Made by a program: the position numbers and the translations under genes. The notes under the pieces are model-generated. The model was not told the origin of the DNA and made no database searches. It saw only the letters and a list, made by a program, of their open reading frames with translations. A DNA stretch of 64,000 nt. It comes from Allorhizobium sonneratiae (lineage in GTDB: Bacteria > Pseudomonadota > Alphaproteobacteria > Rhizobiales > Rhizobiaceae). Position 1 is the first letter of the stretch. Every line of letters starts with the position of its first letter. The DNA lies in NCBI RefSeq assembly GCF_023700755.1, contig NZ_JAMKOJ010000013.1:1-64000 (forward strand). Direction: 5' to 3'. This document shows, piece after piece, positions 1-7,436 of this stretch.

Positions 1-1
1 C

Positions 2-739
2 CTTGGCAGCGACATCTCCGGCCTCAGCACCGCTGCACTGGCAGGACTGTCTTCGGATCAGGCAGCGGCGATCTCCTCAACACAGATCACAAGCCTCTCG
101 TCAAAGCAGCTGGCAAGCCTCAGCTCCGCCCAGGTCGCATCCCTGTCAACGGCAGCCATTGCAGGTCTCGGCAGCTCGGTTGCAAGCCTCAGCACCAAGG
201 CACTCGCAGGTCTGACAACCAATCAGGTCGTCGCCCTTGGCACAACGGGCGAAACAGGCCTGACATCGGCACAGATCGGCGCGCTCTCCACGGCGAATAT
301 CGCGGCACTGACCACCGCACAGCTTGATGCCTTGAGCACGGCACAGGTTGCAGGTCTCAGTTCCGCCCAGGTATCAGCCTTGAGCACGGCGGGTGTGTCA
401 GCTCTGGGCACGGATGTCGCAGCGCTGAGCAGCAAAGCGATCTCCGGACTGTCGACCGAGGACATCTCGACGCTTGGAACGACGCAGGCGCAAGCCCTGA
501 CCTCGAGCCAGATCTCGCTGATGAATTCCGTTCAGATCGAGGCCTTTACCACCGCCGGTCTCAACGCTTTCGATACGGGAGATATTGCCGCCATCAGCAC
601 CAAGGCGATTTCCGGCCTGACAACCAACGACATTGCCGGTCTCAACAGCTCACATCTGACGGCCATTACCAGCAGTCAGATCCAGGCGATGAATTCGGAT
701 CAGGTCAACGCCGTTATTGCCGCCTATCATGCCCTCTAA
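2..739 (+). CDS. Octapeptide-repeat Ser/Thr-rich protein, 5'-truncated by window edge
   Basis: The reading frame is open from base 2 to the TAA at 737-739, so the gene starts before the window; the first in-frame ATG at 332 lies in the middle of the repeats and is not the start. The 245 visible residues are almost entirely 8-residue units of the form [LM]-[ST]-[ST]-x-Q-[IVL]-A-A, interrupted by a 15-residue unit of type L-G-[ST]-x-[IV]-x-x-L-S-[ST]-[KR]-x-x-[AS]-G. The 15-residue units recur after exactly 55 and then 79 residues, the same pattern as in the paralogue at 2160-4106. The last ~50 residues (ending NAVIAAYHAL) match the C-terminus of that paralogue and look like a cap. No Cys or Trp is visible. 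I do not know a characterised function; a surface, adhesin-like or solenoid structural role is only a guess. Confidence 0.8.
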   Translation, partial: LGSDISGLSTAALAGLSSDQAAAISSTQITSLSSKQLASLSSAQVASLSTAAIAGLGSSVASLSTKALAGLTTNQVVALGTTGETGLTSAQIGALSTANIAALTTAQLDALSTAQVAGLSSAQVSALSTAGVSALGTDVAALSSKAISGLSTEDISTLGTTQAQALTSSQISLMNSVQIEAFTTAGLNAFDTGDIAAISTKAISGLTTNDIAGLNSSHLTAITSSQIQAMNSDQVNAVIAAYHAL

Positions 740-743
740 AGCA

Positions 744-784
744 GGTCGCGTTTTATTATCTTCAATAAAACGATAACGTACATG
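744..784. repeat. Intergenic palindrome, CGTTTyATT family, copy 1
   Basis: Perfect 9-bp arms CGTTTTATT (749-757) and AATAAAACG (764-772) lie 10 bases after the stop codon of the repeat-protein gene. The same module, with the flanks GTCGCG and AACGT, recurs at 2114-2158 and 26423-26467. It could act in transcript 3'-end formation, but there is no U tract. Confidence 0.6.
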
Positions 785-935
785 CGAAAAAACAAAGGGT
801 TAAAGCACGCTGACTGAGGCTGATAAGCCGCAACGTACTTTAGCATTCCGGAAGAAAAGTGGACACTTCTGCCCACTTTTCCTCACATCAAACGCCAAGC
901 GCAAATATAAGGGCATCCGTAAAACGATGCCCTCC

Positions 936-985
936 AAAAACTGAAAAGGCTCCTGCATTTCGGACACGGAAATGCAGGAGCCTTT
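936..985 (-). terminator. Rho-independent terminator, probably of tRNA-Pro
   Basis: Perfect 17-bp inverted repeat: left arm 945-961, right arm 969-985, 7-base loop. Read on the minus strand the stem is followed by a T-rich run (complement of the A runs at 944-947 and 936-940). It lies about 100 bases downstream of the minus-strand tRNA-Pro. Confidence 0.75.
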
Positions 986-1086
986 GCGTATCGGCTATAT
1001 GGCAAAAAACAGGGCCTTATCCCCTGTTAAGGGGCGAATAAAAGCACAAGAGAGGAAAAACGACAGCTCGGGATATCTGTTTCAAC

Positions 1087-1163
1087 TGGTCGGAGTGGAG
1101 TGATTCGAACACTCGACCCCCACGTCCCGAACGTGGTGCGCTACCAGACTGCGCTACACTCCG
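1087..1163 (-). tRNA. tRNA-Pro, anticodon CGG
   Basis: Read on the minus strand this folds as a complete cloverleaf: acceptor stem CGGAGTG/CACTCCG, D-arm GCGC...GCGC, anticodon stem CCACG/CGTGG with loop TTCGGGA (anticodon CGG, reads CCG), T-stem GAGTG/CACTC with loop TTCGAAT, discriminator A and encoded CCA (1087-1089). The length is 77 nt. It has its own promoter at 1179-1207 and a hairpin terminator at 936-985. Confidence 0.97.
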
Positions 1164-1178
1164 TGACCAGTGGTGGCT

Positions 1179-1207
1179 CGTATAGACCATGGATTTCGGT
1201 TAGACAA
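1179..1207 (-). promoter_or_regulatory. Promoter of tRNA-Pro
   Basis: On the minus strand a -35 TTGTCT (complement of 1202-1207) and a -10 TATACG (complement of 1179-1184) are separated by exactly 17 bp. The -10 ends 15 bases before the tRNA 5' end, leaving a leader of about 8 nt. This is a sigma-70-type reading by eye. Confidence 0.6.
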
Positions 1208-1539
1208 GCGGTCATTTCAAAAAAAATTCACACTATCCACCGTGGCCGGAAAGCCGCACAGGACAGGCTTTTGTCCCAAGCTTATGCAAGGCTGTCTGGT
1301 GGCCATTTTCAACGACGATGTTTGGGGATAAGGGCAAGCCTGATGCGGCTAAGAGCCTGTTTATCGAAGTTTTGTCCGGCAAAGTGTCTGAACGAAAATT
1401 TGAAGGGGCAAAGAGTGATTCCGTCACTATCAATGCTGCGTTCATCTGAATTTGAGCTATGGCTTTTGCCGTAGGGAATTTACGAAAAGGGTCACCGGTT
1501 TTCGGCTGACGACCGGTGGATGAGTGAAGGATCAAGGGA
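1208..1539. other. Gene-free stretch upstream of lipoprotein gene
   Basis: I see no gene here; ORFs that cross it either run through the tRNA or are antisense fragments. It presumably carries the promoter of the lipoprotein gene at 1540, but I could not assign one. Confidence 0.5.
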
Positions 1540-1971
1540 ATGAAAATGAAAATCATGCTGTCGGCTGGCCTGCTGCTGGCTTTGGCAGGTTGTGCAACAA
1601 CAGGCAGTGATGGGCAAGCCGCCAAGGTCGTGGCCCCCAAGCGGGATGCGCTTGCCGACCGTTGGGTCGGTCAGCCGGCCGGGCGCTTCTTCGCCCAATA
1701 CGGGCCGCCTTATAACGATCAGGATAATGGGTCCGGCAGGACCTACGACTGGCGCGGCGCCTATAAGACCCGCATGACCGGCGAGAAGTATGAAAAGCTT
1801 GCGAATGGAAAACGCGGCAAGCTGTTGAGCCCTGGGCGCAAACAATATCTCCATTGCGAATTGCAGGTGACCGTTTCGTCCGATTATGTCATCCGCAAGA
1901 TCACCACGGTCTATGATATGCCGCTCGGCAATGGCCAGACCTGGTGTGAACAAGCGCTGGATGCAGGCTGA
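1540..1971 (+). CDS. Small lipoprotein of unknown function
   Basis: Encodes 143 residues with a type II signal peptide: charged MKMK, a hydrophobic stretch, and lipobox L-A-G-C with Cys at residue 18. The start ATG follows AAGGATCAAGGGA, a good Shine-Dalgarno. The mature part has a conserved-looking core (RWVGQPAGRFFAQYGPP, then YDWRGAYKTR) and two further Cys residues, one near HCELQV and one near TWCEQ, that could pair. The protein should be anchored in a membrane facing the periplasm. I do not recognise a named family. It stands alone between the tRNA and the second repeat-protein gene. Confidence 0.8.
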   Translation: MKMKIMLSAGLLLALAGCATTGSDGQAAKVVAPKRDALADRWVGQPAGRFFAQYGPPYNDQDNGSGRTYDWRGAYKTRMTGEKYEKLANGKRGKLLSPGRKQYLHCELQVTVSSDYVIRKITTVYDMPLGNGQTWCEQALDAG

Positions 1972-2057
1972 ATCCTGAGAAAATCCGTAGATGGATGAAG
2001 AAGCGTACCGAAACAGGCACCGCTTCTTCATCCTGACGATTATTGAATTTTGTTTTC

Positions 2058-2098
2058 GAGAGCATCGTGCCGAAAATCGGAATCGGCACGATGCTCTC
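2058..2098. repeat. Palindromic intergenic element GAGAGCATCGTGCCG
   Basis: 15-bp perfect arms (2058-2072 and 2084-2098) with an 11-base loop. The GAGCATCG...CGATGCTC motif recurs in degenerate form at 14225-14270, 55767-55813 and 63519-63562, so this is a dispersed family rather than a private terminator. Confidence 0.7.
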
Positions 2099-2113
2099 AG
2101 TCTTTTATTTGTC

Positions 2114-2158
2114 GCATGTCCGATATCGTTTCATTGAGGACAATGAAACGCGACATGC
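2114..2158 (-). repeat. Palindrome immediately downstream of the second repeat-protein gene
   Basis: Arms GCATGTC / GACATGC and the inner CGTTTCATTG / CAATGAAACG form a long hairpin that ends one base from the stop codon of the minus-strand gene at 2160. It is the same family as 744-784 and 26423-26467, in inverted orientation. It may serve as the 3' end of that transcript. Confidence 0.65.
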
Positions 2159-2159
2159 T

Positions 2160-4106
2160 TCAGGCGTTCTTGTAGGCCTCAATCACGGCATCGAGCTGAG
2201 CACTCTTCAGCGCGTGAATCTGGTTACTGGTGAAGGAACGCAGATGGGTCGAATCCAGCGAGGCGATATCGGATGTCGTCAGACCGGCCAGCCCCCTCGT
2301 ACCAATGGCAGCAAACTCACCTGTCGTCAGACTGTTGAGATCCTCCGTGGTCAGCGCTGCAATCTGGTTGGAGTTCATCACCGCAATCTGCGCCGTCGTC
2401 ATTGCCGACACCTGAGCGGTCGTCAGCGCCTCGATCTGGCTCGAGGTCAGGCCGGCAACGGTTTTGGTCGAAAGCACCGCAATGTTCGTACCGAGCGCAA
2501 CGATATCGGCCGTCGGCAGGGCGGCAATCTGCTTCGAGCTGAGGCCGGCCAGTTGCGCCGTGCCGAGAGCGGCGGCCTGATCCGTGGTCAGCGCCGCCAT
2601 GACAGCGGTGGAAAGTCCGGCAATGGTGGCCGAAGACAGAGACGCCTCGCCAAGCGTGCCCATGGCAACCACCTGGGAGGATGTCAAGCCGGCCAGACCG
2701 CGTGAGCTCAGCGCACCGATCCGCGTGCCAAGCGCGGCAACGGCGTCGGTGGAGAGCGAGGCGACCTGCGCCGAACTCAAGACAGCCAGCTGGGATGTGC
2801 TCAGTGCTGCGACCTGTGCCGTCGTCAGGATATTGAGCTGCGACGAGGTCATGCCGGCAACCGTGCGGGTTGAAAGGGCGGCAACATTGGTGCCGAAGGC
2901 GACCAGATCCGCCGTCGGCAGGGCGGAGAGCTGCTTGGAGCTCAAGGCGGCAATCTGGCCGGTGGACATGGCCGCAGCCTGTTCGGACGTCAGGGCGGCG
3001 ATATCGGCGGTGTCGAGCGCGGCAATCTGGCCGGTCGTCAGCGCCGTCTCGCCCAGCGTGCCCATGGCCACCACCTGCGCGGCGGTCAGCCCAGCAATGC
3101 TGCGGGAGGAAATTTCATCGATATTGCTGCCAAGCGCAGCAATGGCGTCGGTGGACAAGGCGCCGACCTGTGCGGTTTTCAGCAAGGCGAGCTGAGTGGA
3201 CGAAAGGGCTGCGACCTGCGCCGTCGTCAACGCCGCAAGCTGAACCGTCGTCAGTCCGGCAAAGCCCTTCGAGTTGAGAGCCGAAATGGAAGTGCCAAGA
3301 CCGGCAACCGCTTCCGTCGAGAGAACTGCAACCTGTTTCGAGGTCAGCCCGGCAATCTGCTCTGTGCCGAAGGCTGCGATCTGGCTGCTCGTCAGGCCGG
3401 AGACAAGGCCGGTCGAAAGCGCCGCGATCTGGGCGCTGGTCAGCGCCGCCTCTTCTGCCGTGCCCATGGCGGCAAGCTGGCTCGTGGTCAAACCGGCAAG
3501 ACCGCGCGTGGACAGGCCGGAAATGTCCGTGCCAAGACCGGCAATCGCAGCCGTGGATAGCTCCGACACCTGAAGAGAGGTCAGGGCGCCAAGCTGTTTC
3601 GAGGTCAGTTCCGCGGCCTGAGAACTGCTGAGGCTGGACAGCTGCAGGCTGGTGAGGCCTGGCACGGCACGCGAACCTAACGCACCGATATTCGACCCAA
3701 GCGCGGCCAGCACATCGGTTGTAAGGGCAGCAACCTGTTTCGAGGTGAGGCTGGCCACCTGCAATGTCGTCAGATCGGCAATCTGCTGGGTGGAAAGATC
3801 GGCAATGTCTTCAGTGCTCATGCCGGCAATCTGAAGAGAGCTTAACGCCGCCTCCTGCACCGAGGTCAAGATGGCGAGCTGTTCAGCCGTCAGGCCGGAA
3901 ATGGACTTGTGGGAAATGGCGCCGACCTGGGAGGAGTTCAGTACGGCGAAATCCTCGGTCGTGATCGCGGAAATCTGAGCTGAGCTCAAGGCCCCGACCT
4001 GGGCCGTACTCAGTTGGGCAATGTCACTCGTCAGCAGAGAGGCGATAGCGCTCGTGCTCAAGCCCTTCATCTGCGAGACTGAAATATAGGAAACCACACT
4101 CGTCAT
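2160..4106 (-). CDS. Octapeptide-repeat Ser/Thr-rich solenoid protein
   Basis: Encodes 648 residues from the ATG at 4106, preceded by AAGGGGACAG; the longer ORF start at 4172 lacks a comparable site and adds an unrelated N-terminus. The protein is built of 8-residue units [LM]-[ST]-[ST]-x-Q-[IVL]-A-A. Seven 15-residue units (L-G-[ST]-x-[IV]-x-x-[LI]-[SNG]-[ST]-[RK]-x-x-[AP]-G) break the array, spaced exactly 55, 79, 55, 79, 55, 79 residues apart. In each 79-block the second octad is variant (M-G-T-x-x-E-[AT]-[AS]). N-terminus MTSVVSYISVSQMKG and C-terminus DAVIEAYKNA appear to be caps; no signal peptide, Cys or Trp is visible. A paralogue lies at 2-739. Unknown function: the regular hydrophobic positions suggest a short-turn solenoid. 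It lies next to a SPINDLY-type glycosyltransferase. Confidence 0.85.
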   Translation of the reverse strand: MTSVVSYISVSQMKGLSTSAIASLLTSDIAQLSTAQVGALSSAQISAITTEDFAVLNSSQVGAISHKSISGLTAEQLAILTSVQEAALSSLQIAGMSTEDIADLSTQQIADLTTLQVASLTSKQVAALTTDVLAALGSNIGALGSRAVPGLTSLQLSSLSSSQAAELTSKQLGALTSLQVSELSTAAIAGLGTDISGLSTRGLAGLTTSQLAAMGTAEEAALTSAQIAALSTGLVSGLTSSQIAAFGTEQIAGLTSKQVAVLSTEAVAGLGTSISALNSKGFAGLTTVQLAALTTAQVAALSSTQLALLKTAQVGALSTDAIAALGSNIDEISSRSIAGLTAAQVVAMGTLGETALTTGQIAALDTADIAALTSEQAAAMSTGQIAALSSKQLSALPTADLVAFGTNVAALSTRTVAGMTSSQLNILTTAQVAALSTSQLAVLSSAQVASLSTDAVAALGTRIGALSSRGLAGLTSSQVVAMGTLGEASLSSATIAGLSTAVMAALTTDQAAALGTAQLAGLSSKQIAALPTADIVALGTNIAVLSTKTVAGLTSSQIEALTTAQVSAMTTAQIAVMNSNQIAALTTEDLNSLTTGEFAAIGTRGLAGLTTSDIASLDSTHLRSFTSNQIHALKSAQLDAVIEAYKNA

Positions 4107-4666
4107 GGATATCTGTCCCCTTGCGGCAGCGATCAACAGGCCGGATCCCGCCGCAAGGCATGGAAACGCCACAGCCTTGTCTCAAAATCCGACTTTTTGG
4201 AAACATGGTCCCCGCGGACCATACGTAGGGATCGCATCATGCCGGGAGGTCCATTAGCCCTCTCCATCCCACGACCACCGCCACGGACGTTTTGTTTCGT
4301 CCATGCGATTTTCTTTATGCCATCGACCGAAGCATTGCTGAAACCGGACTGTAACAGCAAAACGCCCGAGCCCCTCACTTTACCCATCCAGCTTTTGCAA
4401 GACTGAATAAGCTTCAATTTTGAAAAAGAGTAAGCCCTCGAATCTCTTAGCACGCATGCTTATACATGATTCACAAAGAACACCAAAAGATTAAATTTCG
4501 TTATATTTCATTATCGCTTCCCGCCGACTGCCTCCCATGTTGACCGACACAGGAGAACGGGATGCGGCGCTGTGAGAGCGGTTCAGTGCTTCATTGAAAC
4601 GCTCTCACTCTTGGTTTTTCCGCATTTCCGGACGGAAAACCGTTTCACACTTTTCCTGGAACTGCT
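4107..4666. other. Long upstream region of the repeat-protein gene
   Basis: No gene seen. It carries a GGTCC-type palindrome at 4205-4222, an AT-rich block around 4430-4520 that could hold the promoter of the minus-strand repeat gene, and a mosaic repeat at 4601-4669. Confidence 0.6.
4205..4222. promoter_or_regulatory. Palindrome upstream of repeat-protein gene, possible operator
   Basis: ATGGTCC (4205-4211) and GGACCAT (4216-4222) form a perfect 7-bp inverted repeat about 100 bases before the start at 4106. It could be an operator or a leader hairpin. No regulator is assigned. Confidence 0.3.
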
Positions 4667-4669
4667 CTA
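4601..4669. repeat. Intergenic mosaic repeat, CGCATTTCCGGACGG family, copy 1
   Basis: Shares GCTCTCACTCT, CGCATTTCCGGACGGAAAAC, CACTTTTC and TGCTCTA in the same order with 26620-26690. The end of the element (TAGAGCA read on the minus strand) supplies the TAG stop codon of the glycosyltransferase gene at 4667. Confidence 0.75.
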
Positions 4670-6703
4670 GACAGATGGCCAGAGACGCGAATCGGGGTAG
4701 ATCGGCTCCATCCGGTTCAACTCGTCCAGACGATTGCGGAAACGCCGACGATAGGCATCGTCCGTTTCAAAATCGCCGCTGTCGAGCAGGATCTTTGCCC
4801 CGACATCATAATAGAGGTCGAGATTGCGCAGATCCGGAACCGGAATTTCGCCGCGCTCGGCCTCGCCCTGCATCTGCCAGAACAGGTCCTCAAGCCTTTT
4901 TGCCAGCCCGGGCATGTCGCGAAGCGCGCAGGTCTCGCGCTGGTCGGCGATTTTCTGCCGTATGGCTTTGAGTGCCTGACGGTCGTTTGCCAGCGCCACA
5001 GCCTTTTCCACATAGGCCTCGGGGCTTTCCACAATCAGCTCGGCGACGCCGGCTGCCGTAACGATGCTGGCGCAAAAGCGGGTGGCAAAGCTCTTGCCCG
5101 GCATGGTCAGCACCGGCAGCCCCATGGTGATGGCGTCGGCGGCAGTCGAATGAGCACCGTAGGGGAAGGTGTCGAGGAAAAGATCGGCAAGCGCAATGCG
5201 GGCCAGATGCTGGGGATTGGGTGCTTTGCCGGCAAAGACGATCCGGGCCGGATCGAGGCCCGCAGCCGCAGCCAAATCGCGCAGGCGCTGATTGGCCGCA
5301 TCCGGTCCGCTGAGCAACCACAAAAGACTATTGGGCACAGCACCCAGAATGGCAATCCAGCGCTTGAAACAGGCCTCGTTGATCTTCTGCATGCCGTTGA
5401 AGCAGGCAAAGACGAAGGCGTCTTCCGGCAGGCCCGCCTCGGCGCGCGTGGGGCGCTCCGCCACGAGACGCTTGCGGTCCACCGGCTGGTTGCACGGAAT
5501 ATGGAGGACTTTTTCGGTATAATAGATCTCGCTGCCGGGCGGCACGATGACCGGATCGGCAATCATATACTGATGATAGGGCGTGGCCATGGTGCCCGGA
5601 TAGCCGCAGAAATTGACGATGACCGGCGCCGGGCGATAGGCAAAAAGCTTCGTGCGCGCATGTTTGGTATAGCCATTGACATCGATGAGGATATCGATGC
5701 CGTCTGCAATGATCAGGCGCGCGGCATCCAGATCCTCCATGGCAGCGATATCGCGCCAGACATCGATGACCTTCTTCATCCGCTCTTGGGTTGGATCGCC
5801 CTGACGCGGCTCACCGATATAATAGGCGTAGATTTCCACGCTCGTCTTGTCATGCAGCTCCAGCAATTCGCTGAGCGCGAAGCCGACAGCATGATCGCGC
5901 AGATCGGAGGAGACATAGCCGATTTTCAGCCTTTCGCCTGTACCTGTCTTTGCGCGAACCGTGGGCGCCATCAGATCGGCTGGTTCGGGATAGCCCAGAT
6001 TTTTCTTCTGATGGCGATAGGCTTTGGCCATCAGGAACAGCGGATCGTCGGCATAGCAGGACAGTGTCAGCGTCGACATCGAATCCAGCAACTGCCGGGC
6101 CGAGACCCGCTCGCTCGGCATGATGACCGGCCATTTGCACTGGCGCTGGCGAAGCCCGGTCAGATGCAAACCTGCATCGGCGGCCTCCGGCTGCAATTCC
6201 AGCACCTCGGCGAGAAAGCGTTCGGCCTCCTCATATTGCTCGGCATTTTCCATGACCCGGCCAATATGCTTGAGCGCCATCAGACGGAAAGAAAAGCGAT
6301 CAGGGGTTATATCGGCAGTGGCCTTGGTAAACTCCTGCCACTGCAGCACTGCCTGACCAAGCTGACCACCATCCTCATAAGCACGACCGAGATTGATATG
6401 GGCCTGGGCGAAATCGGGCTTCAGCGCAATACATGCGCGCAGGGCATGGATCGAGCCGGACACATCCTCCAGCCGCCGCAGCGTCACCGCATAATTGAAA
6501 TAAACCAGATGCAGCAGCGGATTGCCTTGATTGAAGGCGATCCAGGTCTTGTAAAGCTCCGCAGCCTGGGCGACATGGCCACCCCTGTTCCAGGCCTCGG
6601 CAATCTCGAACACCTGCCCGACCGGCAGGGCCTGCTTGCGCGCCAGATCAAACACATCGGCAACTGTCACATTGCCCGCACCATTTCCCACGCCCGTATC
6701 CAC
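4667..6703 (-). CDS. TPR protein with SPINDLY/OGT-type (GT41) glycosyltransferase domain
   Basis: Encodes 678 residues. Residues ~30-185 are TPR-like helices (for example A-x-x-N-L-G-R-A-Y-E-D-G-G near 101-113). From ~255 to ~610 it matches the GT41 catalytic domain of O-GlcNAc transferase/SPINDLY: IGYVSSDLRDHAVGF with His at 271, DILIDVNGYTKHAR then RPAPV...GYPGT, FACFNGMQKIN with Lys at 440, and the nucleotide-sugar loop GAHSTAADAITMGLPVLTMPG near 517-536. These are the residues used in this family to bind UDP-sugar, so the enzyme is probably active. The sugar donor (GlcNAc, fucose or other) and target cannot be read from sequence. The start is GTG at 6703; GTG at residue 12 is an alternative. 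It lies upstream of a Ser/Thr-rich repeat protein on the same strand. Confidence 0.88.
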   Translation of the reverse strand: MDTGVGNGAGNVTVADVFDLARKQALPVGQVFEIAEAWNRGGHVAQAAELYKTWIAFNQGNPLLHLVYFNYAVTLRRLEDVSGSIHALRACIALKPDFAQAHINLGRAYEDGGQLGQAVLQWQEFTKATADITPDRFSFRLMALKHIGRVMENAEQYEEAERFLAEVLELQPEAADAGLHLTGLRQRQCKWPVIMPSERVSARQLLDSMSTLTLSCYADDPLFLMAKAYRHQKKNLGYPEPADLMAPTVRAKTGTGERLKIGYVSSDLRDHAVGFALSELLELHDKTSVEIYAYYIGEPRQGDPTQERMKKVIDVWRDIAAMEDLDAARLIIADGIDILIDVNGYTKHARTKLFAYRPAPVIVNFCGYPGTMATPYHQYMIADPVIVPPGSEIYYTEKVLHIPCNQPVDRKRLVAERPTRAEAGLPEDAFVFACFNGMQKINEACFKRWIAILGAVPNSLLWLLSGPDAANQRLRDLAAAAGLDPARIVFAGKAPNPQHLARIALADLFLDTFPYGAHSTAADAITMGLPVLTMPGKSFATRFCASIVTAAGVAELIVESPEAYVEKAVALANDRQALKAIRQKIADQRETCALRDMPGLAKRLEDLFWQMQGEAERGEIPVPDLRNLDLYYDVGAKILLDSGDFETDDAYRRRFRNRLDELNRMEPIYPDSRLWPSV

Positions 6704-6967
6704 GATGATCCAGCCCGCCCTTTACTGGCTCCCGGAAAGAGCGGGCCGGGGACATTGCCTCTCCCGACACCCGCATGCTGACCGCAGCCGATTGATCTTC
6801 AGCACAAACATGGTCAGCATCCAGACCGGGTATCAGACTGGCGGCAGGGTCTGCGCCCCCGCGATCACAACCGGCAGCAAACAATGTTCGTCCCCACCTT
6901 TGACATAGTGGGACGAGCTTGCATCAGGCTTGTTTGATATAAGCCGCCACAAAGGCGCGGCACGCAA

Positions 6968-7420
6968 TCACGGTTTGCGCTCCAGCGCTGCCTTTTCCGC
7001 CGCATCAGGGCTTCCCAGAAACACAGGCGGCGCACCCTGATCATCGACCCGCATCACCGCATGTTTGCCATCGGCGGAAAACAGCACCTTGATGGCGCTT
7101 TGCTGGCAGCGTTTCGGCGCGCAGGCAAAGAAAAGCTGCATCGGTCTACCCTCGACCGGCACTTCAATCGAGGCGAGGCCGACATAAGTATCTGCCTGCA
7201 CCATATTCAGCACCCATGGTGGAATGCCCTGGGCACCGCGGATGAGTCGCTCCAGCGCCTCACGATGCGGTTTCGAGCTTCTCACCGTCTGGGCCAGAAA
7301 ATTGCCGGAAAGACTGGCCGCCTGAGCCGTCGCGAGTGGCAGGCCCGGAACAAAAAGGCCCGGGACAGGCGCAATGCCAAGGCCCAGAACAAGACAAAAG
7401 ACAAGCGATGGTGTTTTCAT
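6968..7420 (-). CDS. Ivy-like inhibitor of vertebrate lysozyme
   Basis: Encodes 150 residues with a Sec signal peptide (cleavage likely after ...ATAQA, ~residue 35). The mature protein shows the Ivy pattern: an N-terminal helix region, PPWVLNMV, then a Cys-bounded loop C-A-P-K-R-C at the position of CKPHDC in E. coli Ivy, followed by QQSAIKVLFS. In this family the loop plugs the active site of C-type lysozyme and the two Cys form a disulfide; the central His of the classical loop is absent here, so inhibition may be altered. It should act in the periplasm. The gene follows smc by 16 bases on the same strand and may be cotranscribed. Confidence 0.72.
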   Translation of the reverse strand: MKTPSLVFCLVLGLGIAPVPGLFVPGLPLATAQAASLSGNFLAQTVRSSKPHREALERLIRGAQGIPPWVLNMVQADTYVGLASIEVPVEGRPMQLFFACAPKRCQQSAIKVLFSADGKHAVMRVDDQGAPPVFLGSPDAAEKAALERKP

Positions 7421-7436
7421 CGGCAGCTCCCATTTC

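Larger units (their letters stand above)
740..1086. other. Gene-free stretch with hairpins
   Basis: No convincing coding region. The stretch holds the palindrome at 744-784, an AAAAGTGG/CCACTTTT hairpin at 855-880 related to the palindromes at 14225, 55767 and 63519, a GGGCATC/GATGCCC hairpin at 911-932, and the strong terminator-like hairpin at 945-985. Confidence 0.7.

Noticed and set aside
332..739. Start at ATG 332 for the left repeat gene
   Set aside because: The frame is open back to base 2 with the same repeat pattern, so the gene continues outside the window.
1087..1163. tRNA-Pro as integration site of a mobile element
   Set aside because: No duplicated tRNA 3' end, integrase or composition shift was seen near it; the neighbouring genes are not phage-like.
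1100..1474. 124-codon ORF across the tRNA
   Set aside because: It overlaps the tRNA gene and its promoter and has no family signal.
2160..4106. TALE-like DNA-binding repeats or a CRISPR array
   Set aside because: L-[ST]-x-x-Q-[IV] resembles the start of TALE repeats, but the period is 8 residues instead of 33-35 and no variable di-residue is present. The DNA repeats are coding and diverged, without identical repeats and unique spacers.
5150..6781. 543-codon plus-strand ORF
   Set aside because: Antisense to the SPINDLY-type transferase; no family sequence.
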